Positions 7,101 through 12,909 of a DNA stretch of 15,653 nucleotides are shown here, in pieces. Source of the DNA: Anaeroplasmataceae bacterium (lineage in GTDB: Bacteria > Bacillota_I > Bacilli_A > Acholeplasmatales > Anaeroplasmataceae); the NCBI GenBank assembly GCA_029050385.1, contig JAIDMV010000298.1, forward strand, positions 1 to 15,653, read 5' to 3'. The translations under genes and the position numbers were made by a program. How positions within the stretch are numbered: the stretch's first letter is position 1; each line of letters starts with the position of its first letter. Below the pieces are notes generated by a model. It saw nothing but the letters and a program-made list of their open reading frames with translations. It ran no database searches and was not told the DNA's origin.

Positions 7101-9652
7101 GGAACAACGCCCATAATATCAGCTCTCATATTTCCATTTACTTCTCTAAAATAAACACTCTTTTCATCAAGTACACGAGTAGATCCGCTAGAGTTCTTTA
7201 AAGAAATAGAATAGCCAGTTGCACCTGAAACTTTCTTAAATGTTATAAATGCTGCTTCAGATAAACCTGCTGCTTCTAAAATTTCAACAGAACCCTTTTG
7301 TCCAACTATTCCTTGACCACCTTCAACATAATCAGAGGCATCAGGATCTTTCTCCCATTTTACATATATTATTGTATCTTTTGTAAATGGTACATTAAAA
7401 TCAAATTCTTCTGTAAATGCTTGATCCTTATACCAACCAGCAAAAATATAATTTGGCTTTTCAGGAGCATTTGGCTCAGAAATTGTATTTCCACGATAAA
7501 CTTCTATATCACTTATGTCAGCACCGACAAAACTAATTATAAGAGGCTTTTCAACCCATCTAGCATGTAATGTATAATCTTGTGTTACTGGCTTAGTGAA
7601 ATCATGTTTTGTAATAAAGCTATCATCATCATACCATCCCATAAAGATGTAGCCTTCTCTAACTGGATCATTAGGAGCAGCAACTTTATTACCCTCATTG
7701 ATTTTCTTATCAGGAATATCATTTCCACCATGTGGATTATATTGGATTGTAAAGATAGGCAAATTAGGATCAATTGGTTTTTCATCCCATTTTGCATATA
7801 GAGTCATTTCTTCTAAAATCTTAGTAGTGAAATCAAACTCATTTTGTAAAGCAGAATCTGTATACCAGCCTGCAAAGATATATCCATCTTTAGTTGGAGC
7901 AGTTGGAGCAGTTAATGTACTCCACTTATTTGCAACAACATCTGGAACATCTGTTCCGTTATTAGAATCAAAGTGAACGACTAATTCCTCAGCAATATTA
8001 TATTCTAACAATGTAAAAACATTCACTTTAACTGAAGCAGAGGTTGTAATCTTATATGTACCTGCTTCTAAGCCATCCACATTTATTGTTTTTGACTTTT
8101 GATACTCAATTTCCCAAGTTCCAAGAACTTCTGCACCTTTATATAAAGTAACCGTGATCTTTGGATTACTGCCAGAAGCGCCTGAACCAGCAAAAATAAT
8201 TCCATTACTAACTTTACCATTCAATGTAAATGTTACAGCTTTTCCTTGTGTATTTAATATAGCTGCTTCTGTTTTCACACCAGCTTCAACTGTGAATTGT
8301 CCAGTAGTCAATACTTTATCTGTCTTACTATTACCATCTAAATTTTGTTGCGCTGTTTGATGGAAAGAACTAAATGGGAATTTAATTTGTTTATCCTCAT
8401 CTGTTTGTGGTTTTTCATCAAACTTAGCATAAATTGTTACTGCTGGATTTGAACCATTTAATATTGTATTAAAATCAAATTCCTTTGTATATTCTTCATC
8501 TTCATACCAGCCTGCAAAAGTATGATTTGCTTTTACTGGGTCAGCAGGTTTCGTTACTTTTTCACCTACTGGTACAATTTGAGGTTTTAAACTAGTTCCA
8601 CTAAAAGTAACTTTATATTCTGCAAGTTCCCAACCAGCATATAGAGTTATAGCTTTTGTAATTACTTCTTCATTGAAATTAAACTTCTTAGCTTCGGTAC
8701 ATTCAGAATCCTTGTACCAGCCTACAAATTTATATCCTTCTTTTACAGGATCTGGGGTAGGCTTTTGAAGCTTTTCACCAATTGTTGCATTTACATCAGA
8801 AACATTACTACCACCATTAGACTTAAAGCTAATCTTTACAGTCACTGGAACATCTGATTTTTCTATCCACTTGGCATATAAGATAACACTTGTACTTAGT
8901 GTTTGTCCTGCAGTAGCCAAAGTATCACATTCTTCATCTAAATACCAGCCCACAAAATGCCAGCCTTCTACATCCTCTACAGTTGGTAGTGGTGTTGGCA
9001 ATGCGGTAACATCTTTTAATTCTGTAGGAGCAGTGCCATGACCATGCATATCAAATGTTACACTATATTTTTCTATAGGTTGCTTTTTTTCTTCCCACTT
9101 TGCATATAGTGTTGTATTTTCTATAATAGCTTTTCCAGCTTCAGCTGCTGTATTATATTCTGCATCTAAGTACCAACCTACAAAATGCCAACCTTCTACA
9201 TCCTCTACTGCTGGTAATGGATTTGGCAATGCGGTAACATCTTTTAATTCTGTAGGAGCAGTGCCATGACCATGCATATCAAATGTTACACTAAATTTCT
9301 CTGGAGTTGGGGTAACACTACCTACCTTCTCCCATTTCGCATATAAAACTACATTCCCAGTAACTACATCTTCATCAAATTCCCAAGCAAATGTACCACT
9401 GCTGTCCTTAAACCACCCTTTAAAAGTATAACCTTCTTTAGTAGGTGCGGTAGGTTCAGTAACCTTATATCCTCTGTTAATTGTTTGTGAATCAACCGTA
9501 GATCCTCCCATAGAATCAAAAGTAACAGTATAATGCGTCACTTCGGCGGGAGTATCACCGTTGCCACCACCCGGCTTATCTGTCTTACAAGATGCCAAGC
9601 AAACTATTGCGGAAATTGTAAAAAGTCCTAAAAAAATCTTTTTAAATTTCAT
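4127..9652 (-). CDS. Giant lipoprotein: 8 InlB-type repeats, pectate-lyase-like (PL1) beta-helix, helical repeats
   Basis: A surface lipoprotein likely to cleave or bind acidic polysaccharide (pectate-type). Residues 1-22 are a lipoprotein signal with lipobox LASC (Cys22). About 39-422 hold five InlB/Listeria-Bacteroides repeats (each ending in a form of GWY...LYAKW); 423-556 a beta-sandwich-like insert; 557-776 three more repeats; about 777-882 an FN3-like lead-in ending in AYDRSG. About 883-1214 are a pectate-lyase family 1 beta-helix with WIHNNEF, DGSCDFKRG, YHHNLW and the RxPxxR motif RGPLAR (1169-1174), which carries the family's catalytic arginine. About 1215-1417 are a beta-rich linker; 1418-1705 five alpha-helical repeats of 50-63 residues (e.g. 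IDAIGEVTLASKDAIVAAR); 1706-1841 a C-terminal discoidin/CBM-like domain. There is no LPXTG or dockerin; anchoring is by lipid. AGAAGG lies 9 nt before the ATG. The PL1 call is from motifs; the substrate is unknown. It may share a transcript with the peptide upstream. Confidence 0.85.
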   Translation of the reverse strand: MKFKKIFLGLFTISAIVCLASCKTDKPGGGNGDTPAEVTHYTVTFDSMGGSTVDSQTINRGYKVTEPTAPTKEGYTFKGWFKDSSGTFAWEFDEDVVTGNVVLYAKWEKVGSVTPTPEKFSVTFDMHGHGTAPTELKDVTALPNPLPAVEDVEGWHFVGWYLDAEYNTAAEAGKAIIENTTLYAKWEEKKQPIEKYSVTFDMHGHGTAPTELKDVTALPTPLPTVEDVEGWHFVGWYLDEECDTLATAGQTLSTSVILYAKWIEKSDVPVTVKISFKSNGGSNVSDVNATIGEKLQKPTPDPVKEGYKFVGWYKDSECTEAKKFNFNEEVITKAITLYAGWELAEYKVTFSGTSLKPQIVPVGEKVTKPADPVKANHTFAGWYEDEEYTKEFDFNTILNGSNPAVTIYAKFDEKPQTDEDKQIKFPFSSFHQTAQQNLDGNSKTDKVLTTGQFTVEAGVKTEAAILNTQGKAVTFTLNGKVSNGIIFAGSGASGSNPKITVTLYKGAEVLGTWEIEYQKSKTINVDGLEAGTYKITTSASVKVNVFTLLEYNIAEELVVHFDSNNGTDVPDVVANKWSTLTAPTAPTKDGYIFAGWYTDSALQNEFDFTTKILEEMTLYAKWDEKPIDPNLPIFTIQYNPHGGNDIPDKKINEGNKVAAPNDPVREGYIFMGWYDDDSFITKHDFTKPVTQDYTLHARWVEKPLIISFVGADISDIEVYRGNTISEPNAPEKPNYIFAGWYKDQAFTEEFDFNVPFTKDTIIYVKWEKDPDASDYVEGGQGIVGQKGSVEILEAAGLSEAAFITFKKVSGATGYSISLKNSSGSTRVLDEKSVYFREVNGNMRADIMGVVPGSYEATVLPVGTTNANPSTATFNVGAYDRSGFAHFNYTDGVGAYNDDGSLKKNAIVLWVTDQNKNDITLSYKGVTVKGIGNILNSVGQDTGGGVTSNGGKPNTNQGIIRLLAENDIPLVVRFVGCVSNTGLYKKATFNAASAPKIEGLTIHASVDNGGTDKDNGHMARMKSGKDVTLEGVGEDSVIDGWGFHYMAESSAPDLGKSFEVRNLKFINTPEDAIGMEGVQASANTNSILTASVERCWIHNNEFYGPDISNPSESDKSEGDGSCDFKRGQYFTCSYNYFEGCHKTNLVGSSDSSLQFNLTYHHNLWYLCKARGPLARNANIHMYNNAFIGQTDYAMNTRANSYIFSEYNMFYMCKSPTAVEGGAIKSYKDSVASYLSNKGSLATVVTDKTQKVSNNCQFSSAGISYNAFDTNPAQSYIPTGDYVLQTDATLARKAIASKTGVSKDHPVAMTDVTMSDISLLPSGTTVHNITTYPSTLEPGKMNKAVYAFKLDRAATVTISCNEDAVLCNEAGVAMLEGNGSVVLAPGTYMIQPVNFQPGDAKKVTMGTFKDLTITSIQFEEYNSEELNQQYIAEFETKVNNIPTTITYTDSCLSAINSAKEAYKNLSPELKTRVSASYAKVTTAYSNYLTAGVTYVEGLINAIGTVDANSGSAISSARAAYNTLTKTDSSVKISNLKTLTDAEAAFATYAIDSCIAKIDAIGEVTLASKDAIVAARNEYNALSATDKTKITNRQKLFDAEALYADLEAIDNVTTLLESVDLTSLESCEAVIEAYNELTPEQKLLIADTEAISDVYVARVDLMISALPASASVDDADAIYAADTAYKALTAAQKAKVQNYAKLQNVLQQLEEIGEARLLVNSASDTYFEVEGDPTKVSVNHPLIYTSKFKIKNPTKIVMSVSVGDKGTSGYKISYSTDKTNWTEVSSENGFSSKTMDFTIEPASAISGEVYIKIECTCSKGDSNQKTYNITKLEIYGYGSLKYDA
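8964..9293 (-). repeat. Near-identical direct repeat inside the lyase gene (InlB repeats 2 and 3)
   Basis: The 102 bases at 8964-9065 recur at 9192-9293 with only about five differences, offset by 228 nt (76 codons, in frame). They encode the same run, including TFDMHGHGTAPTELKDV, in repeats 2 and 3 (residues about 120-270). The other six repeats are much more divergent, so this pair reflects a recent duplication or gene conversion. Confidence 0.9.
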
Positions 9653-9836
9653 TTTCTTTTCCTTCTCTTTCTTTTAGGATTCGACTCCAATCTATATCAT
9701 CATTGACTTTATAACTTTAGAGCCATTGTTTGAATCGTTATTGTTTTTTGAAGTATTCAAAGGTTTTTGTTCATAAAACATAAAAATCAAAGAATAAACA
9801 ATACAAATACTACTATTTTTTTCATTTTAATATAGA

Positions 9837-9860
9837 TATAGGGTGCCTAAGCACCCTATA
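9837..9860 (-). terminator. Strong hairpin after the peptide gene (terminator-like, no T-tract)
   Basis: A perfect 10-bp stem TATAGGGTGC / GCACCCTATA with a 4-nt loop lies 11 nt past the peptide stop. On the minus strand the bases after it (TCTATATTAAAATG) are not a clear T-run, so it may be a weak terminator, an mRNA-stabilising 3' end or a processing site that sets peptide and lyase levels apart. The rest of the 219-nt gap up to the lyase ATG shows no convincing gene or promoter. Confidence 0.6.
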
Positions 9861-9871
9861 AATACTAATTA

Positions 9872-9997
9872 TTATTTTCTACCCCAACGAGGAAGTGTAA
9901 TATCAACATCATTGATATCTACGCTACTTACAGCAACGATATCTTCAATTTGGATATTCTCTTCTTCTAAAATTGGTTTTTCGTATTCTTTTCTCAT
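9872..9997 (-). CDS. 41-aa peptide, candidate RiPP precursor
   Basis: A short gene read ATG 9997 to TAA 9872. The peptide starts MRKEYEKPILEEENIQIED (residues 1-19), continues with IVAVSS and ends in DITLPRWGRK. The N-terminal half is charged, with the pattern K-x-Y-x-K-P-x-(I/L)-x-x-E and then E-D-I-(small)-S, a form I associate with short leader-bearing peptides of gut Bacillota. The C-terminal 16 or so residues would be the core. There is no hydrophobic export signal, so secretion by Sec is unlikely. AAGGAG stands 10 nt before the ATG. The gene begins 21 nt after the stop of the secreted-protein gene and is followed by a hairpin, so it is very probably co-transcribed and translated. A PqqD-like protein, a peptidase and an ABC exporter are encoded about 3-5 kb away on the same strand. 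Its role as a modified-peptide precursor is inference. Confidence 0.7.
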   Translation of the reverse strand: MRKEYEKPILEEENIQIEDIVAVSSVDINDVDITLPRWGRK

Positions 9998-10007
9998 CAA
10001 AATCATT

Positions 10008-10013
10008 CTCCTT
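10008..10013 (-). promoter_or_regulatory. Ribosome binding site that fixes the peptide start
   Basis: AAGGAG on the minus strand lies 10 nt before ATG 9997 but only 1 nt before the in-frame ATG at 10006. The spacing favours the 9997 start, giving MRKEYEKP rather than a three-residue-longer form. Confidence 0.7.
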
Positions 10014-10018
10014 ATTTA

Positions 10019-11563
10019 TTATGCTAAAGCATTAATAGTTACTGTTTTAGTAATGCCACCTACAGTTAATTCTGCTGTAAATGTTTCAGCTACATATTTG
10101 CTATCAGCTGCGATTACACATTTGATATAAACTACACCATCTTTAGCTTCAAAAGAAATTTCGCCGATTGAATAAGTTTCATCATTGTTTGTAACAGTTG
10201 CTGCTAATTTAGCTGCTTCTGTTAAATCCATATCAGCATCAAATAAAGCACACTTAAGAACAAGGCTTAAATCAGATAAATTGTCAACATTTTCAACAAC
10301 TGCAACTAATCTAATGTTTTCAACTGCATCAACTGCAACTCTTTCTTGATATAATTCTACTGAAGCTTCTTTAGCAGCTTCAAATTCAATTGAATAAATC
10401 TTGAATCCACCATCTTTACAGCCAAGATAATAAGTTCCACTTGCAGCAACCTCTAAATTAATTAATGCAATCTCATCTTGACCAACCTTTTCTGAAGTTA
10501 CGAAATTTGTATTATCAGTAGTCAAAGAAAGAGCTCTTTGGTTAGAATTACCGCTTCTACCATAAATCTTTAATGTACCAGCAGATGGAGCATTAAATTC
10601 AACTGCATTTTTCCAAACATCTTCTTCTAAACCTAATTTACCATTTGTATTGATACCATAAGTTACAGCAGTTTCCTCACCATCAAACTTCTTGGTGTCA
10701 TTATTTATTACTCCTGCACCTGAAGCTAATGCATAATTTGTTCCTACAAATTCTGTTCTTTCAGTAATTGTTGGCATTGCTGACCATACTCCTAATAAAG
10801 AACTTAAATAACTTCTAGAAAGAACATTTGCATCTGCAACATTTAATGAAAGATCACTATATACTGGATATAAATGAGTTTCCTCATTAATAGGTGTAGC
10901 AAAATCAAATTCAGTTCCGTCTTCTAATGTCCATTTTTCAAATTTCTTTCCAAGAATAGGATCTGCAGCCTTTGCAGTAACAGTAGCACCTTTTTCTACT
11001 GTGTTAGCAGCGCCTTCATTACCCTCAACATCATGGAAGTAAACATCAACATACTCAGCATCAAGATTCTTTGTTTGAGTAAGAACCAACTCAAAAATCC
11101 ACATTTCTTTACTACCTGCACGTTCAATTATTACTTCTCCAGGTTGACCATTACTAATTTCAACTATACCAGGGGCAGTTGCTGTATTTGCAGTAACATC
11201 TGTAACTGTACCATTTGCTTCACCATTCGTTTTTGCAACAACTGATTGTCCTGCAGTACCAGAGCCTATCAAAAGTCTTGCTGACCAAGCATATGAAGCA
11301 GTAAACTTCAAATATCCTCCACCATTTAATTTGGCACCAATTGTAAATGATTTCTCTGTGCCATCAATTATACTATTAGCTGTAGCTGAAGCATTCTTTG
11401 TAGCACCACAAGTAAACTCAATACCATCTACTGTAACACTAGTAGCATTAATATTGCCAACATTTGTTACTATAGTCTCAGTTTCTGCTTTTGCTGTTAC
11501 CATTACCAATGTGAATGCAAATAATGCTACAAAGGCAAATAGTAAACCTTTAATTTTTTTCAT
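10019..11563 (-). CDS. Secreted multi-domain beta-sandwich protein with one InlB-like repeat
   Basis: A 514-residue exported protein with no enzyme motif I can recognise. Residues 1-26 are a Sec signal peptide (KK, a hydrophobic core, then A-K-A before Glu27), with no lipobox Cys. About 30-163 form a beta-rich module (GGGYLKFTASYAWSARLLIG...GIVEISNGQPGEVII) like carbohydrate-binding beta-sandwiches. About 171-236 form one degenerate InlB-type repeat (VDVYFHDVEG...FEKWTLEDG...LYPVYS). About 240-398 form a second beta module (TLKIYGRSGNSNQRALSL...TYYLGCKDGGFKIYSIEFE). About 399-514 form an Ig-like C-terminal domain. There is no LPXTG, so it is probably released or held by binding. AGGAG lies 12 nt upstream of ATG 11563. 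It leads the operon driven by the promoter at 11631-11659 and precedes the small peptide by 21 nt. A glycan-binding role is inferred from domain style and from the neighbouring lyase. Confidence 0.8.
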   Translation of the reverse strand: MKKIKGLLFAFVALFAFTLVMVTAKAETETIVTNVGNINATSVTVDGIEFTCGATKNASATANSIIDGTEKSFTIGAKLNGGGYLKFTASYAWSARLLIGSGTAGQSVVAKTNGEANGTVTDVTANTATAPGIVEISNGQPGEVIIERAGSKEMWIFELVLTQTKNLDAEYVDVYFHDVEGNEGAANTVEKGATVTAKAADPILGKKFEKWTLEDGTEFDFATPINEETHLYPVYSDLSLNVADANVLSRSYLSSLLGVWSAMPTITERTEFVGTNYALASGAGVINNDTKKFDGEETAVTYGINTNGKLGLEEDVWKNAVEFNAPSAGTLKIYGRSGNSNQRALSLTTDNTNFVTSEKVGQDEIALINLEVAASGTYYLGCKDGGFKIYSIEFEAAKEASVELYQERVAVDAVENIRLVAVVENVDNLSDLSLVLKCALFDADMDLTEAAKLAATVTNNDETYSIGEISFEAKDGVVYIKCVIAADSKYVAETFTAELTVGGITKTVTINALA

Positions 11564-11604
11564 ATTTTTTCTTTTCTCCTTTTATTGTTTTTTTGTAAAT
11601 AAAT

Positions 11605-11619
11605 CTGTAAACGTTTTCT
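11605..11619 (-). promoter_or_regulatory. cre-like site downstream of the promoter
   Basis: CTGTAAACGTTTTCT on the plus strand matches the catabolite-responsive element pattern WTGNAANCGNWNNCW at all but the first base. It lies a few bases after the expected transcription start, where CcpA binding would block transcription. It sits within a larger inverted repeat (TTTGTAAA ... TTTACAAA, about 11592-11626). Control by CcpA or another LacI-family repressor is inference. Confidence 0.55.
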
Positions 11620-11630
11620 TTACAAAGACT

Positions 11631-11659
11631 ATTATACCCCCCCCATATACGTTTGTCAA
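11631..11659 (-). promoter_or_regulatory. Consensus sigma-A promoter with an eight-G spacer tract
   Basis: On the minus strand TTGACA (11659-11654) and TATAAT (11636-11631) are both perfect consensus and exactly 17 nt apart. The spacer ends in eight consecutive G directly before the -10 box, in a region otherwise AT-rich. It drives the secreted protein and the peptide; transcription should start near 11624, leaving a leader of about 60 nt. Confidence 0.9.
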
Positions 11660-11675
11660 GTAAAGCGTTTTACTT
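11658..11675. promoter_or_regulatory. Palindromic operator overlapping the -35 box
   Basis: AAGTAAA (11658-11664) and TTTACTT (11669-11675) are perfect arms around GCGT. The central CG and A/T-rich arms are of the LacI-family operator type. Its left end overlaps the -35 box by 2 nt, and together with the cre-like site it brackets the promoter. The regulator is not in the window. Confidence 0.55.
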
Positions 11676-11790
11676 TCATAAATTTTCATTGTTTTTATTA
11701 AAATAATGGGGAAAAGTATAAAATATATGCCAAAATGTGGAAATAATCGTATCTAAATCATTTCACAGGTATGTTTTTTGCATAATAAAA

Positions 11791-11810
11791 CCCTAAGAAT
11801 CTTCTTAGGG
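11791..11810 (-). terminator. Intrinsic terminator of the peptide-processing operon
   Basis: An 8-bp stem (CCCTAAGA / TCTTAGGG, 4-nt loop) begins 7 nt past the nucleotidyltransferase stop and is followed on the minus strand by TTTTATTATG. It separates this operon from the promoter at 11631-11659. The remaining 11676-11790 shows no gene. Confidence 0.8.
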
Positions 11811-11817
11811 GATGAAT

Positions 11818-12909
11818 TTATATTCCTAGTTTTTTATAAAATTCTTTTTCTTCTTTTGTTACTTTATTCTTTTTAGAGAATAGCAACTTAAAAAGTTTTT
11901 TGGTTTGTGTACATAACAAATAAATGATACGATGGATTAAGCATAAAGGATAAGTAAACCAATGCTTTCCTAATCTAGGATACTTAGAAACACGAAAGGC
12001 TTTATTTGTCATAAAGGTCCCAGATATAATTGCTTTTAATTTATTATTTTTTATGCTAAAGCCTTTTTCATCTCTTTCATTTTCTTTGCCAAAGCCATGA
12101 ATTCCAGACTTCACTAAATATTCTATAAAGAAGCTAATATCTTCTTTAGGAAATTCATCTAGCTCTTCTTCTGTTAGATAATAAATAGCATTTAAAATAT
12201 TGTGATAAAGATGAGTATAGCCAACTTCTTTAATTTTACTATGGAGAAGTTCTTTATCTATATCCCATTTTTTTAGCATATAATAAAAATCTAAAATATA
12301 TCTAAGCCCGGCACCCATTTTAAGATGGATTGCGAAATGATATAAGCAATATACAAAAAAATTTTCATTAGTAAATGTATAATAAGATTTTTCAATTGGA
12401 ATAGCCAAATCAAATGGGGACTTAAAATAGGCTATATTACAAAATTCATCAAATAAGAGAAAATGAAGTTCTACCATCATATTATTTTTAACAAATTCTA
12501 TGTGATGCTGTGACTCCATAGGCAACATCTGATAACCATTATCTAACAAAATTTGTTTTGCCTCATTAAACTTTTCATTATCTACTAATATATCAATATC
12601 GCCTCGTGTTCTTAAGGCTGGATCAGGATAAAGCCCATATAAAACACTTCCCTTTAAAAATAAATGCTTTATATTCGCTTTATTAAAAAACTCTGTAAGC
12701 TCTGTTTGTAGCTTTAGAAATTCTTCTTGAGTGATAGAGGCGGTAATGTAATAAGAACGATATTCTTTTTTGTGATACACATAGTAAAGAAAAGGAAGCA
12801 ATGCCTGTTCCTTTGCTTTTGAAATTAGTTCTTTTTCTAATGCAGGGTTAATATCTAGTTCTTCATTTTTAAAGTATGCTTTCAGCATATCTACTATAGG
12901 ATGGTTCAT
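11818..12909 (-). CDS. Nucleotidyltransferase family protein (NTP_transf_5-like)
   Basis: Residues 86-88 (K-G-S) followed by G-D-I-D-I at 103-107 give the GS...DxD signature of the polymerase-beta-type nucleotidyltransferase fold, with Asp104 and Asp106 as metal ligands. Glu147 in MVELHF could be the third acid. The start, LPFLYYVYHKK, and the length (363 aa) fit the 'uncharacterised nucleotidyltransferase' family (PF14907), members of which sit in lasso-peptide and related clusters of Bacillota. The last 40 or so residues are basic and partly hydrophobic (PLCLIHRIIYLL). It is the last gene of the operon; its ATG overlaps the ABC stop (ATGA) and has a strong GGAGGTG site 5 nt upstream. What it nucleotidylates is not known; a peptide or a carrier is a guess from context. 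Confidence 0.85.
   Translation of the reverse strand: MNHPIVDMLKAYFKNEELDINPALEKELISKAKEQALLPFLYYVYHKKEYRSYYITASITQEEFLKLQTELTEFFNKANIKHLFLKGSVLYGLYPDPALRTRGDIDILVDNEKFNEAKQILLDNGYQMLPMESQHHIEFVKNNMMVELHFLLFDEFCNIAYFKSPFDLAIPIEKSYYTFTNENFFVYCLYHFAIHLKMGAGLRYILDFYYMLKKWDIDKELLHSKIKEVGYTHLYHNILNAIYYLTEEELDEFPKEDISFFIEYLVKSGIHGFGKENERDEKGFSIKNNKLKAIISGTFMTNKAFRVSKYPRLGKHWFTYPLCLIHRIIYLLCTQTKKLFKLLFSKKNKVTKEEKEFYKKLGI

Noticed and set aside
7298..7976. Plus-strand and alternative-frame ORFs of 70-92 codons inside the lyase gene
   Set aside because: They are antisense or out-of-frame shadows of the InlB repeat region, without ribosome sites or recognisable domains.
8964..9293. CRISPR-like array
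   Set aside because: There are only two long coding repeats in frame within InlB units, with no short regular repeats and spacers and no cas genes.
9653..9830. Possible decayed small gene between hairpin and lyase (MKKIVVFVLFIL then stop; other frames carry short protein-like stretches)
   Set aside because: The pieces lie in three frames and are short, and AT-rich DNA gives such runs by chance. Reading TGA as Trp does not restore an ORF either.
9843..10130. 95-codon plus-strand ORF over the peptide gene
   Set aside because: It is antisense to the peptide and to the 3' end of the secreted-protein gene, starts inside the hairpin, and has no ribosome site or family resemblance.
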